This document shows positions 16,527-24,401 of a DNA stretch of 56,647 bases, in pieces (position 1 is the stretch's first letter; every line of letters starts with the position of its first letter). The position numbers were made by a program, and so were the translations under genes. Origin of the DNA: Gemmatimonadota bacterium (GTDB taxonomy: Bacteria > Gemmatimonadota > Gemmatimonadetes > Gemmatimonadales > Gemmatimonadaceae); the NCBI GenBank assembly GCA_016871895.1, contig VHBO01000010.1, forward strand, positions 1-56,647, in the 5' to 3' direction. The notes under the pieces were generated by a model. It did no database searches. It was not told the DNA's origin and saw nothing but the letters and a program-made list of their open reading frames with translations.

Positions 16527-18740
16527 ATGTCCTCCTCGCCCCGCTCCGAAGCCCTCCGCGCGATCGCGACGCGCGCCCCGATCGTCCCAAAGGTCCCCGC
16601 GCTCGCGGAACCGCCGATCCCGACCTCCGCGTACTTCGGCAGCAACACCTTCGGCGCGCGCCAGATGCGCGACAAGCTCCCCAAAGAGGTCTACGCGAAG
16701 CTGACCGAGGCCATCCGCCTCGGGAAGAAACTCGACCCGGCGATCGCACCCGCCGTCGCAAGCGCGGTGAAGGACTGGGCCATCTCCCGCGGCGTGACCC
16801 ACTTCTGCCACTGGTTCCAGCCGCAGACGGGGCTCACCGCCGAGAAGCACGACGCCTTCCTCGCACTGAACGGCGAGGGGGCCGCCATCGAGAAGTTCTC
16901 GGCGGAGCAGCTGATCCAGTCGGAGCCGGACGCCTCGTCGTTCCCGTCGGGCGGACTGCGCGCGACGTGGGAGGCGCGCGGGTACACGGCGTGGAACCCG
17001 GCGTCGCCGGTCTTCATCATGGAGGCGGCGGGGACGCGGACGCTCTGCATCCCGTCGGTCTTCATCGGCTACAACGGCGAGGCGCTCGACGAGGTCACGC
17101 CGCTCTTCCGCTCGAGCGAGATCCTCTCCACCTCGGCGCGCGAGCTCCTCGACCTGATCGGTGACACCGGCGCCCTCCGCGTCTACACGACGATGGGCAC
17201 CGAGCAGGAGTTCTTCGTCATCGACCGCACGCACTTCGCGATGCGCCCCGACCTCGTGATGGGCGGCCGTTCGCTCGTCGGCGCCCCGCCGCCGCGCGGC
17301 CAGCAGCTCGAGGACCATTACTTCGGCGGCATCCCGGAGCGCGTGCAGGCGTTCCTCGCCGAGGTGGAGTACGAGCTCTACAAGCTCGGCGTGCCGATCG
17401 TCACGCGGCACAATGAGGTCGCGCCCTGCCAGTTCGAGATGGCGCCGCAGTTCGAGGAGACGGACATCGCGACTGATCACAACCAGCTCGTGATGTCGGT
17501 CCTCAAGGACGTCGCGCTCCGGCACGGCCTCCAGGTCCTCCTGCACGAGAAGCCCTTCGCCGGCATCAACGGCTCAGGCAAGCACTGCAACTGGTCGCTC
17601 TCGATCGCGAGCGACAACGCGCTCAATGGCATCAACCTCCTCAAGCCGGGGAAGACGCCGCACCAGAATGTGCGCTTTCTCCTCTTCCTCTCGGCCTTCC
17701 TGAAGGGCGTCTACAAGCATCAGGGGCTCCTCCGCGCCGGCATCGGCACGAGCGGCAACGAGCATCGCCTCGGTGCCAACGAGGCGCCGCCGGCCATCAT
17801 CTCCGTCTTCATGGGCAACGCGCTCACGAAGATGATCGAGGACATCATCGCCGGCCGCGCAGGGACCAAGGCGGAGCAGGCGATGCTCGCGCTCGGCGTC
17901 GCGAAGCTCCCGGAGATCGAGCAGGACAACACCGACCGCAACCGCACGTCGCCGCTCGCCTTCACCGGCGCGAAGTTCGAGTTCCGCGCAGTCGGCTCCT
18001 CGCAGAGCATCGCCTTCCCGGTGATGACGCTCAACACGGTGGTCGCCGAGGCGATCCGTGAGATTACCGCGGAGCTGAAGGCGGAGCTCGCGAAGGGTGG
18101 CTCGGTCGACGACGCGGCCTTCACGGTGGTCCGCAAGGCGTTCAAGGCGACGAGCGCGATCCGCTTCGAGGGGAACGGCTACAGCGAGGCCTGGGTGAAG
18201 GAGGCGAAGAAGCGTGGCCTCCTCAATCTCCGCCGCGCCCCGGAGGCGCTGGCGCAGATGACGACGAAGCCGGTGAAGACGCTCTTCACCTCGCTCGGCA
18301 TCCTCACCGCCGAGGAGCTCGAGAGCCGCTACCACGTGCGCGTCGAGCGCTACGTGAAGGACGTGCTCATCGAGATGGAGACGCTGGCGGAGATGCTCGA
18401 CACGCAGATCCTTCCGGCGGCATACGCCTACCTCGGCGCCCTCGCGCACGGCGCGGCGCAGGCGAAGCAGGCGGGCATCAAGGTGATCCCGCAGAAGGCC
18501 GCCGCCGAGGCGACCGGCAAGCAGGTCGCGGCGCTGCAGGCCAAGACCGTCGCGCTCCACGCCGCGATCAAGCGGGCCCACGCGCTCCACGACGATGTCG
18601 CGAAGTGTGCGGCGTTCGTGACGAGCACCGGTGCCGATGCGATGGCCGCCTGCCGGGAGATCTCCGACACGCTCGAGGTCTCGATCGGCGACGCGTACTG
18701 GCCGCTCCCGCGGTACCGGGAGATGCTGTTCCCGGTCTAA
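16527..18740 (+). CDS. glnN: Glutamine synthetase type III
   Basis: The enzyme makes glutamine from glutamate, ammonia and ATP. The ATG at 16527 gives 737 residues, normal for GSIII (about 700-730) and much longer than GSI. GSIII features are the N-terminal PTSAYFGSNTFG (about 32-43), GVTHFCHWFQPQTG (about 89-102), GTEQEFFVIDR, the NEVAPCQFEMAP ligand segment (about 299), HCNWSLSI, and the region with GNEHRLGANEAPPAI (about 411-425). The upstream frame to 16422 is translated heptamer repeat. A hairpin terminator follows at 18775. Confidence 0.93.
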   Translation: MSSSPRSEALRAIATRAPIVPKVPALAEPPIPTSAYFGSNTFGARQMRDKLPKEVYAKLTEAIRLGKKLDPAIAPAVASAVKDWAISRGVTHFCHWFQPQTGLTAEKHDAFLALNGEGAAIEKFSAEQLIQSEPDASSFPSGGLRATWEARGYTAWNPASPVFIMEAAGTRTLCIPSVFIGYNGEALDEVTPLFRSSEILSTSARELLDLIGDTGALRVYTTMGTEQEFFVIDRTHFAMRPDLVMGGRSLVGAPPPRGQQLEDHYFGGIPERVQAFLAEVEYELYKLGVPIVTRHNEVAPCQFEMAPQFEETDIATDHNQLVMSVLKDVALRHGLQVLLHEKPFAGINGSGKHCNWSLSIASDNALNGINLLKPGKTPHQNVRFLLFLSAFLKGVYKHQGLLRAGIGTSGNEHRLGANEAPPAIISVFMGNALTKMIEDIIAGRAGTKAEQAMLALGVAKLPEIEQDNTDRNRTSPLAFTGAKFEFRAVGSSQSIAFPVMTLNTVVAEAIREITAELKAELAKGGSVDDAAFTVVRKAFKATSAIRFEGNGYSEAWVKEAKKRGLLNLRRAPEALAQMTTKPVKTLFTSLGILTAEELESRYHVRVERYVKDVLIEMETLAEMLDTQILPAAYAYLGALAHGAAQAKQAGIKVIPQKAAAEATGKQVAALQAKTVALHAAIKRAHALHDDVAKCAAFVTSTGADAMAACREISDTLEVSIGDAYWPLPRYREMLFPV

Positions 18741-18766
18741 GGCTGAAGGCTGAAAGCTGAAGGCTG
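18741..18766. repeat. Short heptamer repeat (GGCTGAA)
   Basis: Three and a half 7-bp units (GGCTGAA, GGCTGAA, AGCTGAA, GGCTG) start immediately after the glnN stop codon. Read on the other strand they match the CTTTCAG units found before glnN, so the gene is flanked by related repeats in opposite orientation. Confidence 0.7.
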
Positions 18767-18774
18767 CACAACGA

Positions 18775-18803
18775 GGGGGCGGCGCCTGATGGCTCCGCCC
18801 CCT
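18775..18803 (+). terminator. Hairpin terminator after glnN
   Basis: GGGGGCGG (18775-18782) pairs with CCGCCCCC (18795-18802), and GCC pairs with GGC inside, around a TGAT loop. It lies 35 bp after the glnN stop and 18 bp before the glycosyltransferase start, so the two genes are probably transcribed separately. Confidence 0.7.
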
Positions 18804-18820
18804 TCGACTATCCTTCCTCG

Positions 18821-20086
18821 ATGGCACGCATCCTGATCGGCTGCTGGGGATCCCACGGCGATATCGACCCCTCCATCGGCCTCGGCGTCGGGCTTCGGCG
18901 CCGCGGCCACGACGTCACCATCGCGACGATGTCGTATTTCGCGGACCACGTCCGCGCCGCAGGACTCGCCTTCCACCCGATCAGGCCGGACGTGAGTCCC
19001 ACCGACACGACAATCGTGCAGATGGTGATGGACCGCTGGCGGGGAAGCGAGCACCTCCTCCGCCGCATCATCGTGCCGGCGATCCCGCAGATGTACGAGG
19101 ACCTCGAGGGGCCCGCGCGCGCGTCGGACCTCCTGATCAGCCACGCCCTTACGATGCCGCTCCCGCTGCTCGGAGAACGGTACGGCATCCCGTGGGTGAG
19201 CACGGCGCTCGCGCCGATGATGTTCTTCTCTGCCACCGACGTCCCGATCTTCCCGCCGGCGCCCTGGCTCAAATCGGTGGAACGGGTCGCGCCGTGGGTG
19301 GGGCCCGCGCTGGCGCGGAGCGCCCGCGTCGCGTCGAAGGCCTGGCTCCAGCCGGTCATCGACCTGCGCCGCCGCCTCGGGCTCTCGGATACGGGGTCGC
19401 CGATCTTCGAGGGCCAGCACAGCCCGCACCTCGTCCTCGCGCTCTACTCCCGGGTGCTCGGCGAGCCACAGCCCGATTGGCCCGCCAACGTCGTCATCAC
19501 GGGCCAGATGTTCCACGACGCGGTGCACGGCGCGACGCTCCCGCCCGCCGTGGCGCGGTTCCTCGACGACGGGCCGGCCCCCTTCCTCTTCACCCTCGGC
19601 TCATCCGCGGTGCTCACGCCGGGCCGATTCTGGGACGAGAGCATCGCCGCGACGCAGCGGCTCGGCGGGCGGGCGCTGTTGCTCGTCGGGCCGGAGAATC
19701 GCGCGATGCTGGATGCCACGCTCCCACCGGGATGCCTCGCCGTGGAACGCGTCCCGCACTCACTCGTGATGCCGCGCGCGGCCGCGGTCGTTCAACAGTG
19801 CGGCATCGGCACCCTGACCTTCGCGATGCGCGCCGGCGCCCCGATTCTCGCGGTCCCCTTCGCCAACGACCAACCGGACAACGCCTACCGCGCCGCGCGG
19901 CTCGGCGTAGCCCGCATCGTCACCCCGGGTCGCTACCGCGCACGGCGCGTCGCCGCCGAGCTCGATGCGCTCACCCACGATCCGGCGGTTCGGACCGCGG
20001 CGGCACAGGTGGCGGCGCGCGTCCAGTCGGAGGGCGGGGTGGACGCGGCCTGCGATGCGCTGGAGTCGCGCTTCGCGCTCCGCTAG
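18821..20086 (+). CDS. GT-B glycosyltransferase, UGT/RhlB-like
   Basis: This 421-residue family 1-type glycosyltransferase would transfer a sugar from a nucleotide sugar to a lipophilic acceptor. The N-terminal acceptor domain begins with [22 protein letters not shown] (positions 4-25; the GSHGD pattern is typical of RhlB and sterol or macrolide glycosyltransferases). The C-terminal donor-binding segment has [18 protein letters not shown] and [11 protein letters not shown] (about 325-355); the usual His of this signature is Gln here. It converges on hemL with a 4-bp stop overlap. Because carotenoid glycosides occur in phototrophic Gemmatimonadota, a carotenoid-modifying role is possible, but only position supports it. 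Confidence 0.75.
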   Translation: MARILIGCWGSHGDIDPSIGLGVGLRRRGHDVTIATMSYFADHVRAAGLAFHPIRPDVSPTDTTIVQMVMDRWRGSEHLLRRIIVPAIPQMYEDLEGPARASDLLISHALTMPLPLLGERYGIPWVSTALAPMMFFSATDVPIFPPAPWLKSVERVAPWVGPALARSARVASKAWLQPVIDLRRRLGLSDTGSPIFEGQHSPHLVLALYSRVLGEPQPDWPANVVITGQMFHDAVHGATLPPAVARFLDDGPAPFLFTLGSSAVLTPGRFWDESIAATQRLGGRALLLVGPENRAMLDATLPPGCLAVERVPHSLVMPRAAAVVQQCGIGTLTFAMRAGAPILAVPFANDQPDNAYRAARLGVARIVTPGRYRARRVAAELDALTHDPAVRTAAAQVAARVQSEGGVDAACDALESRFALR

Positions 20087-21381
20087 ATGTCGCAGCGCCG
20101 CAGTGCGTCCTCGACCTGATCCATCACCTCATCGTTGTGCATCACCGAGGTGAACCCCGCCTCGAACTGTGACGGCGCGAGATACACCCCCTCCCGCAGC
20201 AGCTCGTGGAAGACGTATGCGTACCGTGCCGTGTCGGCGGTCTTCGCCGTCGCGTAATCCACGACCGGCGTCGATGTGAAGAACGAGCCCCACATCGTGC
20301 CGGCTCGCGCGGCTTGGAACGGGATCTCGCGATCCGCCGCCCAGTCCGTCAGCAGCCGGACGAGCCGCGCCGCCGCGGTCTCCGCCCGCTCGAACATCCC
20401 GTGGCGCGAGAGGACATCGAGCGTCGTGATCCCCGCCGCCATCGCGACGGGATTCCCGCTCAACGTCCCGGCTTGATACATCGTCCCCGCCGGCGCGACC
20501 ATCTCCATCAGGTCGCGGCGGCCGCCGTACGCGCCGACCGGCATCCCGCCGCCGATCACCTTGCCGAGCGTCGTGAGGTCGGGCGTCACGTCGTAGTACG
20601 CCTGAGCGCCACCGAGCGACACACGGAACCCGGTCATCACCTCGTCGAAGATCAGCACGATCCCCCGCGCGGTGCAGAGGGCCCGCAGCCCTTCAAGGAA
20701 TCCCGGCTGCGGCGTGATGAAGCCCGCGTTCCCCACCACCGGCTCGACGATGACCGCCGCCACCGTGTCGACGTGCGCGTCGAGGAGCTGCGTCACCGCG
20801 TCGAGGTCGTTGTACGGCGCAGTGAGCGTGTCGGCCGCGGTGCCGGGTGTCACACCCGGGGAATCGGGGAGGCCGAGCGTCGCGACGCCGGAGCCAGCCT
20901 GCACCAGAAACGCATCGCCGTGCCCGTGATAGCAGCCGGAGAACTTGAGGAGCTTCGCCCGCCCGGTCGCGGCGCGCGCCAACCGCACCGCGCTCATCGT
21001 CGCCTCGGTCCCGCTCGAGACGAAGCGCACCATCTCCATCGACGGCACCATCCGCACGATCCGCTCAGCGAGATCGGCTTCGAGCGCACACGGCGCCCCA
21101 AAGCTCATCCCGTCGACGACCTGCTTCCGCACCGCCTCCACCACTTCGGGATGCGCGTGCCCGAGGATCATCGGGCCCCACGAGAGGACGAAATCGACGT
21201 AGCGGTGGCCGTCCGCGTCCCACAGGTAGGGGCCCTGCGCGCGCGAGATGAAGCGCGGCGTCCCGCCCACCGAGCGGAACGCGCGTACGGGGCTGCTCAC
21301 GCCACCTGGCATCAGGGTCTTGGCGCGGGCGAAGAGCGCCTCCGACCGCGAGGTCGGGGGTGCGTCGCTGGGTTGGATCAT
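20083..21381 (-). CDS. hemL: Glutamate-1-semialdehyde 2,1-aminomutase
   Basis: HemL converts glutamate-1-semialdehyde to 5-aminolevulinate, the second step of the C5 route. The PLP lysine is in [33 protein letters not shown] and the N-terminal [13 protein letters not shown] are family signatures. I choose the ATG at 21381 (MIQPSDAPP, 432 residues) because it overlaps the hemB stop as ATGA; an upstream ATG at 21399 would add six residues. It is the last gene of the hemC-hemD-hemB-hemL operon. With HemA it shows that this organism does not rely on ALA synthase, unlike alphaproteobacterial phototrophs. Confidence 0.95.
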   Translation of the reverse strand: MIQPSDAPPTSRSEALFARAKTLMPGGVSSPVRAFRSVGGTPRFISRAQGPYLWDADGHRYVDFVLSWGPMILGHAHPEVVEAVRKQVVDGMSFGAPCALEADLAERIVRMVPSMEMVRFVSSGTEATMSAVRLARAATGRAKLLKFSGCYHGHGDAFLVQAGSGVATLGLPDSPGVTPGTAADTLTAPYNDLDAVTQLLDAHVDTVAAVIVEPVVGNAGFITPQPGFLEGLRALCTARGIVLIFDEVMTGFRVSLGGAQAYYDVTPDLTTLGKVIGGGMPVGAYGGRRDLMEMVAPAGTMYQAGTLSGNPVAMAAGITTLDVLSRHGMFERAETAAARLVRLLTDWAADREIPFQAARAGTMWGSFFTSTPVVDYATAKTADTARYAYVFHELLREGVYLAPSQFEAGFTSVMHNDEVMDQVEDALRRCDI

Positions 21382-22391
21382 CCCGCCGTGGACAGCCATC
21401 GGGCGGCCTCCTTCGCATAGTAAGTGATCACCTGGTCGGCGCCCGCACGGCGGATCGCCACGAGCGACTCGAGTGCGGCCCGGCGCTCGTCGAGCCAGCC
21501 CCGCTCGGCCGCGGCCTTCAGCATCGCGTACTCCCCGCTCACCTGATACGCCACGAGTGGATGTGGGAAGCGGTCGCGCACCTGTCGGATGATGTCGAGC
21601 GCGGAGCCGGCGGGCTTCACCATCAGCAGGTCGGCGCCCTCGTCGACGTCGATCTGCACCTCGACGAGCGCTTCGCGCGCATTCGCCGGATCCATCTGGT
21701 ACGCACGCCGGTCGCCGAACGACGGCGTGCTCTCCGCCGCGCCGCGGAACGGTCCATAGAACGCCGAGGCGTGCTTGGCGGCGTAGCTGAGGATCGGCGT
21801 GTCGAGGAAGTCCGCGTCGTCGAGCGCCGTGCGGATCGCCGCGACCTGACCGTCCATCATCGCGCTCGGCGCGACGATGTCCGCGCCGGCCCGCGCGTAG
21901 CAGACCGCGGCGGCGCCGAGGAGCGGGAGCGTCTCGTCGTTCACGACGACGCCTGAGTCATCGCGCACGACCCCGCAGTGCCCGTGCGCGGTGTACTCGC
22001 AGAGGCAGACATCGGCGATCACCACGAGCGACGGGTCGAGCCGCTTGAGTTCGGCGATCGCCTGCGGCACCGGCCCATCCGAATCCCACGCCCCCGTCCC
22101 TTCGTCATCCTTGTGGCGAGGGATCCCGAAGAGGAGCACGCTGCGGATGCCGAGCGCGCGGATCTCCTTCACCTCGGCGGCGAGCCGGTCGACGGAGAGC
22201 TGCGCGTGTCCCGGCATCGTCTCGATCGGCTTCGAGATGCCGGTGCCCTCGACGATGAAGAGCGGATGGATCAGGTGCCCCGCCTCGAGCGACGTCTCGC
22301 GCACGAAGGCGCGCAGCGCCTCCGTGCGACGGGTCCGCCGCGGGCGGCGCGCGTCAGGCAGGGTGGTGGGGACGAAGGTGTCGAGCATCAC
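21378..22391 (-). CDS. hemB: Porphobilinogen synthase (5-aminolevulinate dehydratase)
   Basis: HemB condenses two 5-aminolevulinates to porphobilinogen. The 337-residue protein has both Schiff-base lysines, in [15 protein letters not shown] and in [12 protein letters not shown]. The cysteine cluster [14 protein letters not shown] marks the zinc-dependent class. It lies 12 bp after the hemD stop and overlaps hemL at its own stop. Confidence 0.95.
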   Translation of the reverse strand: MMLDTFVPTTLPDARRPRRTRRTEALRAFVRETSLEAGHLIHPLFIVEGTGISKPIETMPGHAQLSVDRLAAEVKEIRALGIRSVLLFGIPRHKDDEGTGAWDSDGPVPQAIAELKRLDPSLVVIADVCLCEYTAHGHCGVVRDDSGVVVNDETLPLLGAAAVCYARAGADIVAPSAMMDGQVAAIRTALDDADFLDTPILSYAAKHASAFYGPFRGAAESTPSFGDRRAYQMDPANAREALVEVQIDVDEGADLLMVKPAGSALDIIRQVRDRFPHPLVAYQVSGEYAMLKAAAERGWLDERRAALESLVAIRRAGADQVITYYAKEAARWLSTAG

Positions 22392-22403
22392 GGCCTCCGG
22401 GGG

Positions 22404-23195
22404 TCAGACGGCGACGGAACGGGTGGTACAGCAGCGGAGCAGTGCATCGATGAGGCCGGCGTCGTCGTGGCTCGCGGCGACCGCGTCCACGGGGAGCCCG
22501 CAGTCGCGGGCGGCGGACGCGGTGACGGGTCCGATGCAGACGATGAGCGGCCGCGTGGCGGGATCGAGGTCGACCATCGCGATCCCTGCGGCAGCCAGCC
22601 CCTCGACGACGTGACGGACGGTGGAACCGCTCGTGAAGGTGATGGCGTCGACGTGGCCATCGCGCAGGATCTCCGCGACGCCGAGCGAGCCCGCGTCCGA
22701 GACGGTCCGGTAGGCCACCGGCGCGCGCACGGTCGCGCCGCGCGCGGTGAGGGTGTCGACGATGGCGGGGCCGGCGAGGTCGCCGTGCGGCCAGAGGACG
22801 TGGTCCCCGGCGGTCACGGGGAGTTCGCGCCCGAGCGCGTCGGCCACCGCCTGCGAGGGGGTGAAGGCGATCGTCGCACCGGCGGCGCGCAACGCGACGG
22901 CGGTCGCCGTCCCCACCGCCGCGATCCGTAGCGACGTGGGCCAGGTCGCCTCCGGTCCGCGCGCCGTCACGACGGCCCGCACCGCGTTCGCGCTCGTGCA
23001 GACGAGCCAGTCCATCGTATCGAGGCGCTCGAGCGCCTCCAGGAGCGGCTGCGGGTCCTCCGGCGGGAGGATGCGGATCGCCGGCGCGGCGATCGGCATG
23101 GCCCCAAGGGTGCGCAACGACTCGAGCAATGCGGCGCCCTGAGCAGCGGCGCGCGTCACGACGATGCGGCGTCCCTCGAGCGGCCGCTCACGCAT
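22404..23195 (-). CDS. hemD: Uroporphyrinogen-III synthase
   Basis: HemD closes hydroxymethylbilane and inverts ring D. The family is poorly conserved; recognised here are the N-terminal GRRIVVTRAAAQ, the WLVCTSANAVRAV segment, AITFTSGSTVRHVVEGL and CIGPVTASAARDCGL. The ATG at 23195 (263 residues) overlaps the end of hemC by 8 bp; codons upstream of it belong to the hemC reading region. The operon position between hemC and hemB supports the call. Confidence 0.9.
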   Translation of the reverse strand: MRERPLEGRRIVVTRAAAQGAALLESLRTLGAMPIAAPAIRILPPEDPQPLLEALERLDTMDWLVCTSANAVRAVVTARGPEATWPTSLRIAAVGTATAVALRAAGATIAFTPSQAVADALGRELPVTAGDHVLWPHGDLAGPAIVDTLTARGATVRAPVAYRTVSDAGSLGVAEILRDGHVDAITFTSGSTVRHVVEGLAAAGIAMVDLDPATRPLIVCIGPVTASAARDCGLPVDAVAASHDDAGLIDALLRCCTTRSVAV

Positions 23196-24132
23196 GCGCG
23201 GTCCCCGCGGCGAGCGCCTCGGCGAGGAGCGTCGAGCCGCCCGAGGCGACGAGCGCATCGGCGGTCGCACGTCCGATCGCGACCGCGTCATCGACCGCGC
23301 CGTCGCGATGCACACGCACCAGTCGCCCGTCGGGCGCGCCGACGAGCGCGGTCATCGTCAGGGTGTCACCGTCGATGGTCGCGAAGCCTGCGAGCGGCGC
23401 ATTGCATCCCGCTCCCATGGCGGCCAGGAAGGCGCGCTCCGCCTCCGCGCATCGACGGCTCGGGAGATGGTCGAGCGCGGCGCAGAGGGCCTGGGCCTCG
23501 GTGTCGTCCGCGTGCGTCTCCACCGCGAGGATCCCCTGCGCGACGGCGGGGAGCATCCGGTCGGGATCGAGATACTCGGTGACCACGCTGTCCCAGCCGA
23601 GGCGCGCGAGTCCCGCCGCGGCGAGGACGATCGCGTCGTAGTCACCGCGGTCGAGCTTGGCGAGCCGGGTGTCGACGTTGCCGCGGATGTCGAGGCAGAC
23701 GAGGTCGGGACGTAGCGCTTTTAGCTGACAGGCACGCCGCGGACTGCTGGTGCCCACGCGCGCACCGCGGGGGAGCGCTGCGAGCGGGCCCGCCTTCGAG
23801 ATGAGCGCGTCCCGCGGGTCGGCCCTTTCGGTGTAGGCGGCGATGGTGAAGGCGTCCCCGAGGGTCGAGGGGAGGTCCTTGGCCGAGTGCACCGCGAGTC
23901 GGATGCGGCGGGCGCGGAGCGCCTCTTCGATCTCCGCGACGAAGAGGGAGTTGCGGCCGATCGCGGCGAGGGGGCGATCCTGGATCTCATCGCCCCGCGT
24001 GCTGATGCGCTCGAGCGGGATGGCGAGCCCCGGGTGCCCCGCGAGGAGTCGGTCCCGGATGTGGTTCGACTGCCAGAGCGCGAGCTGGCTCGCGCGGGTC
24101 CCGATCACCATCGACGTATCGCTGTTCACCAT
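23188..24132 (-). CDS. hemC: Hydroxymethylbilane synthase (porphobilinogen deaminase)
   Basis: HemC polymerises four porphobilinogens on a dipyrromethane cofactor. From the ATG at 24132 the protein has 314 residues. The cofactor cysteine is C243 in GAGCNAPLAG, and the catalytic aspartate is in VHSAKDLP (about 86). IGTRASQLALWQ, GTSSPRRACQL and DIRGNVDTRLAKLD are family signatures. An ATG six codons upstream (24150) is possible. It is the first gene of the minus-strand hemCDBL operon. Confidence 0.95.
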   Translation of the reverse strand: MVNSDTSMVIGTRASQLALWQSNHIRDRLLAGHPGLAIPLERISTRGDEIQDRPLAAIGRNSLFVAEIEEALRARRIRLAVHSAKDLPSTLGDAFTIAAYTERADPRDALISKAGPLAALPRGARVGTSSPRRACQLKALRPDLVCLDIRGNVDTRLAKLDRGDYDAIVLAAAGLARLGWDSVVTEYLDPDRMLPAVAQGILAVETHADDTEAQALCAALDHLPSRRCAEAERAFLAAMGAGCNAPLAGFATIDGDTLTMTALVGAPDGRLVRVHRDGAVDDAVAIGRATADALVASGGSTLLAEALAAGTAHA

Positions 24133-24264
24133 CCACCTCCACCCGGCCAAGGCGGACGTCCCGGGACCTCGGCGCCCGGGGGGGTGCGCCCTGTGCGTCT
24201 GCCATCCGGCCCAATGGGGCCTCGGGGGCGAAGATACGGTCCGGCGGACGATTTGTCACGCCCT

Positions 24265-24292
24265 CCTGTCGTCACGCAAACCTGACGACAGG
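24265..24292. promoter_or_regulatory. Perfect inverted repeat between hemC and the phytochrome-like gene
   Basis: CCTGTCGTCA (24265-24274) and TGACGACAGG (24283-24292) form a perfect 10-bp inverted repeat with an 8-bp spacer, in the 269-bp divergent region. It does not match the PpsR site TGT-N12-ACA (the TGT/ACA spacing is 18). It could be the operator of a dimeric regulator controlling hemC, the phytochrome-like gene or both. A possible -10 TATATA for the plus-strand gene lies downstream at 24340-24345, with only a weak -35. Confidence 0.55.
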
Positions 24293-24401
24293 TACAAAAT
24301 TCGCCCAACTTTCCTAGTGCTTTTTCGTGGTCCGCACCGTATATAGGTGGAACGGGCCCCTCTCCGGGGGACCGTGGCTGACCCTCCGCAGCCCAGGAAC
24401 G

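Noticed and set aside
24265-24292. PpsR site in the hemC/phytochrome-like gene region
   Set aside because: TGT and ACA are present, but the spacing is 18 rather than 12, so it is reported as an unknown palindrome.
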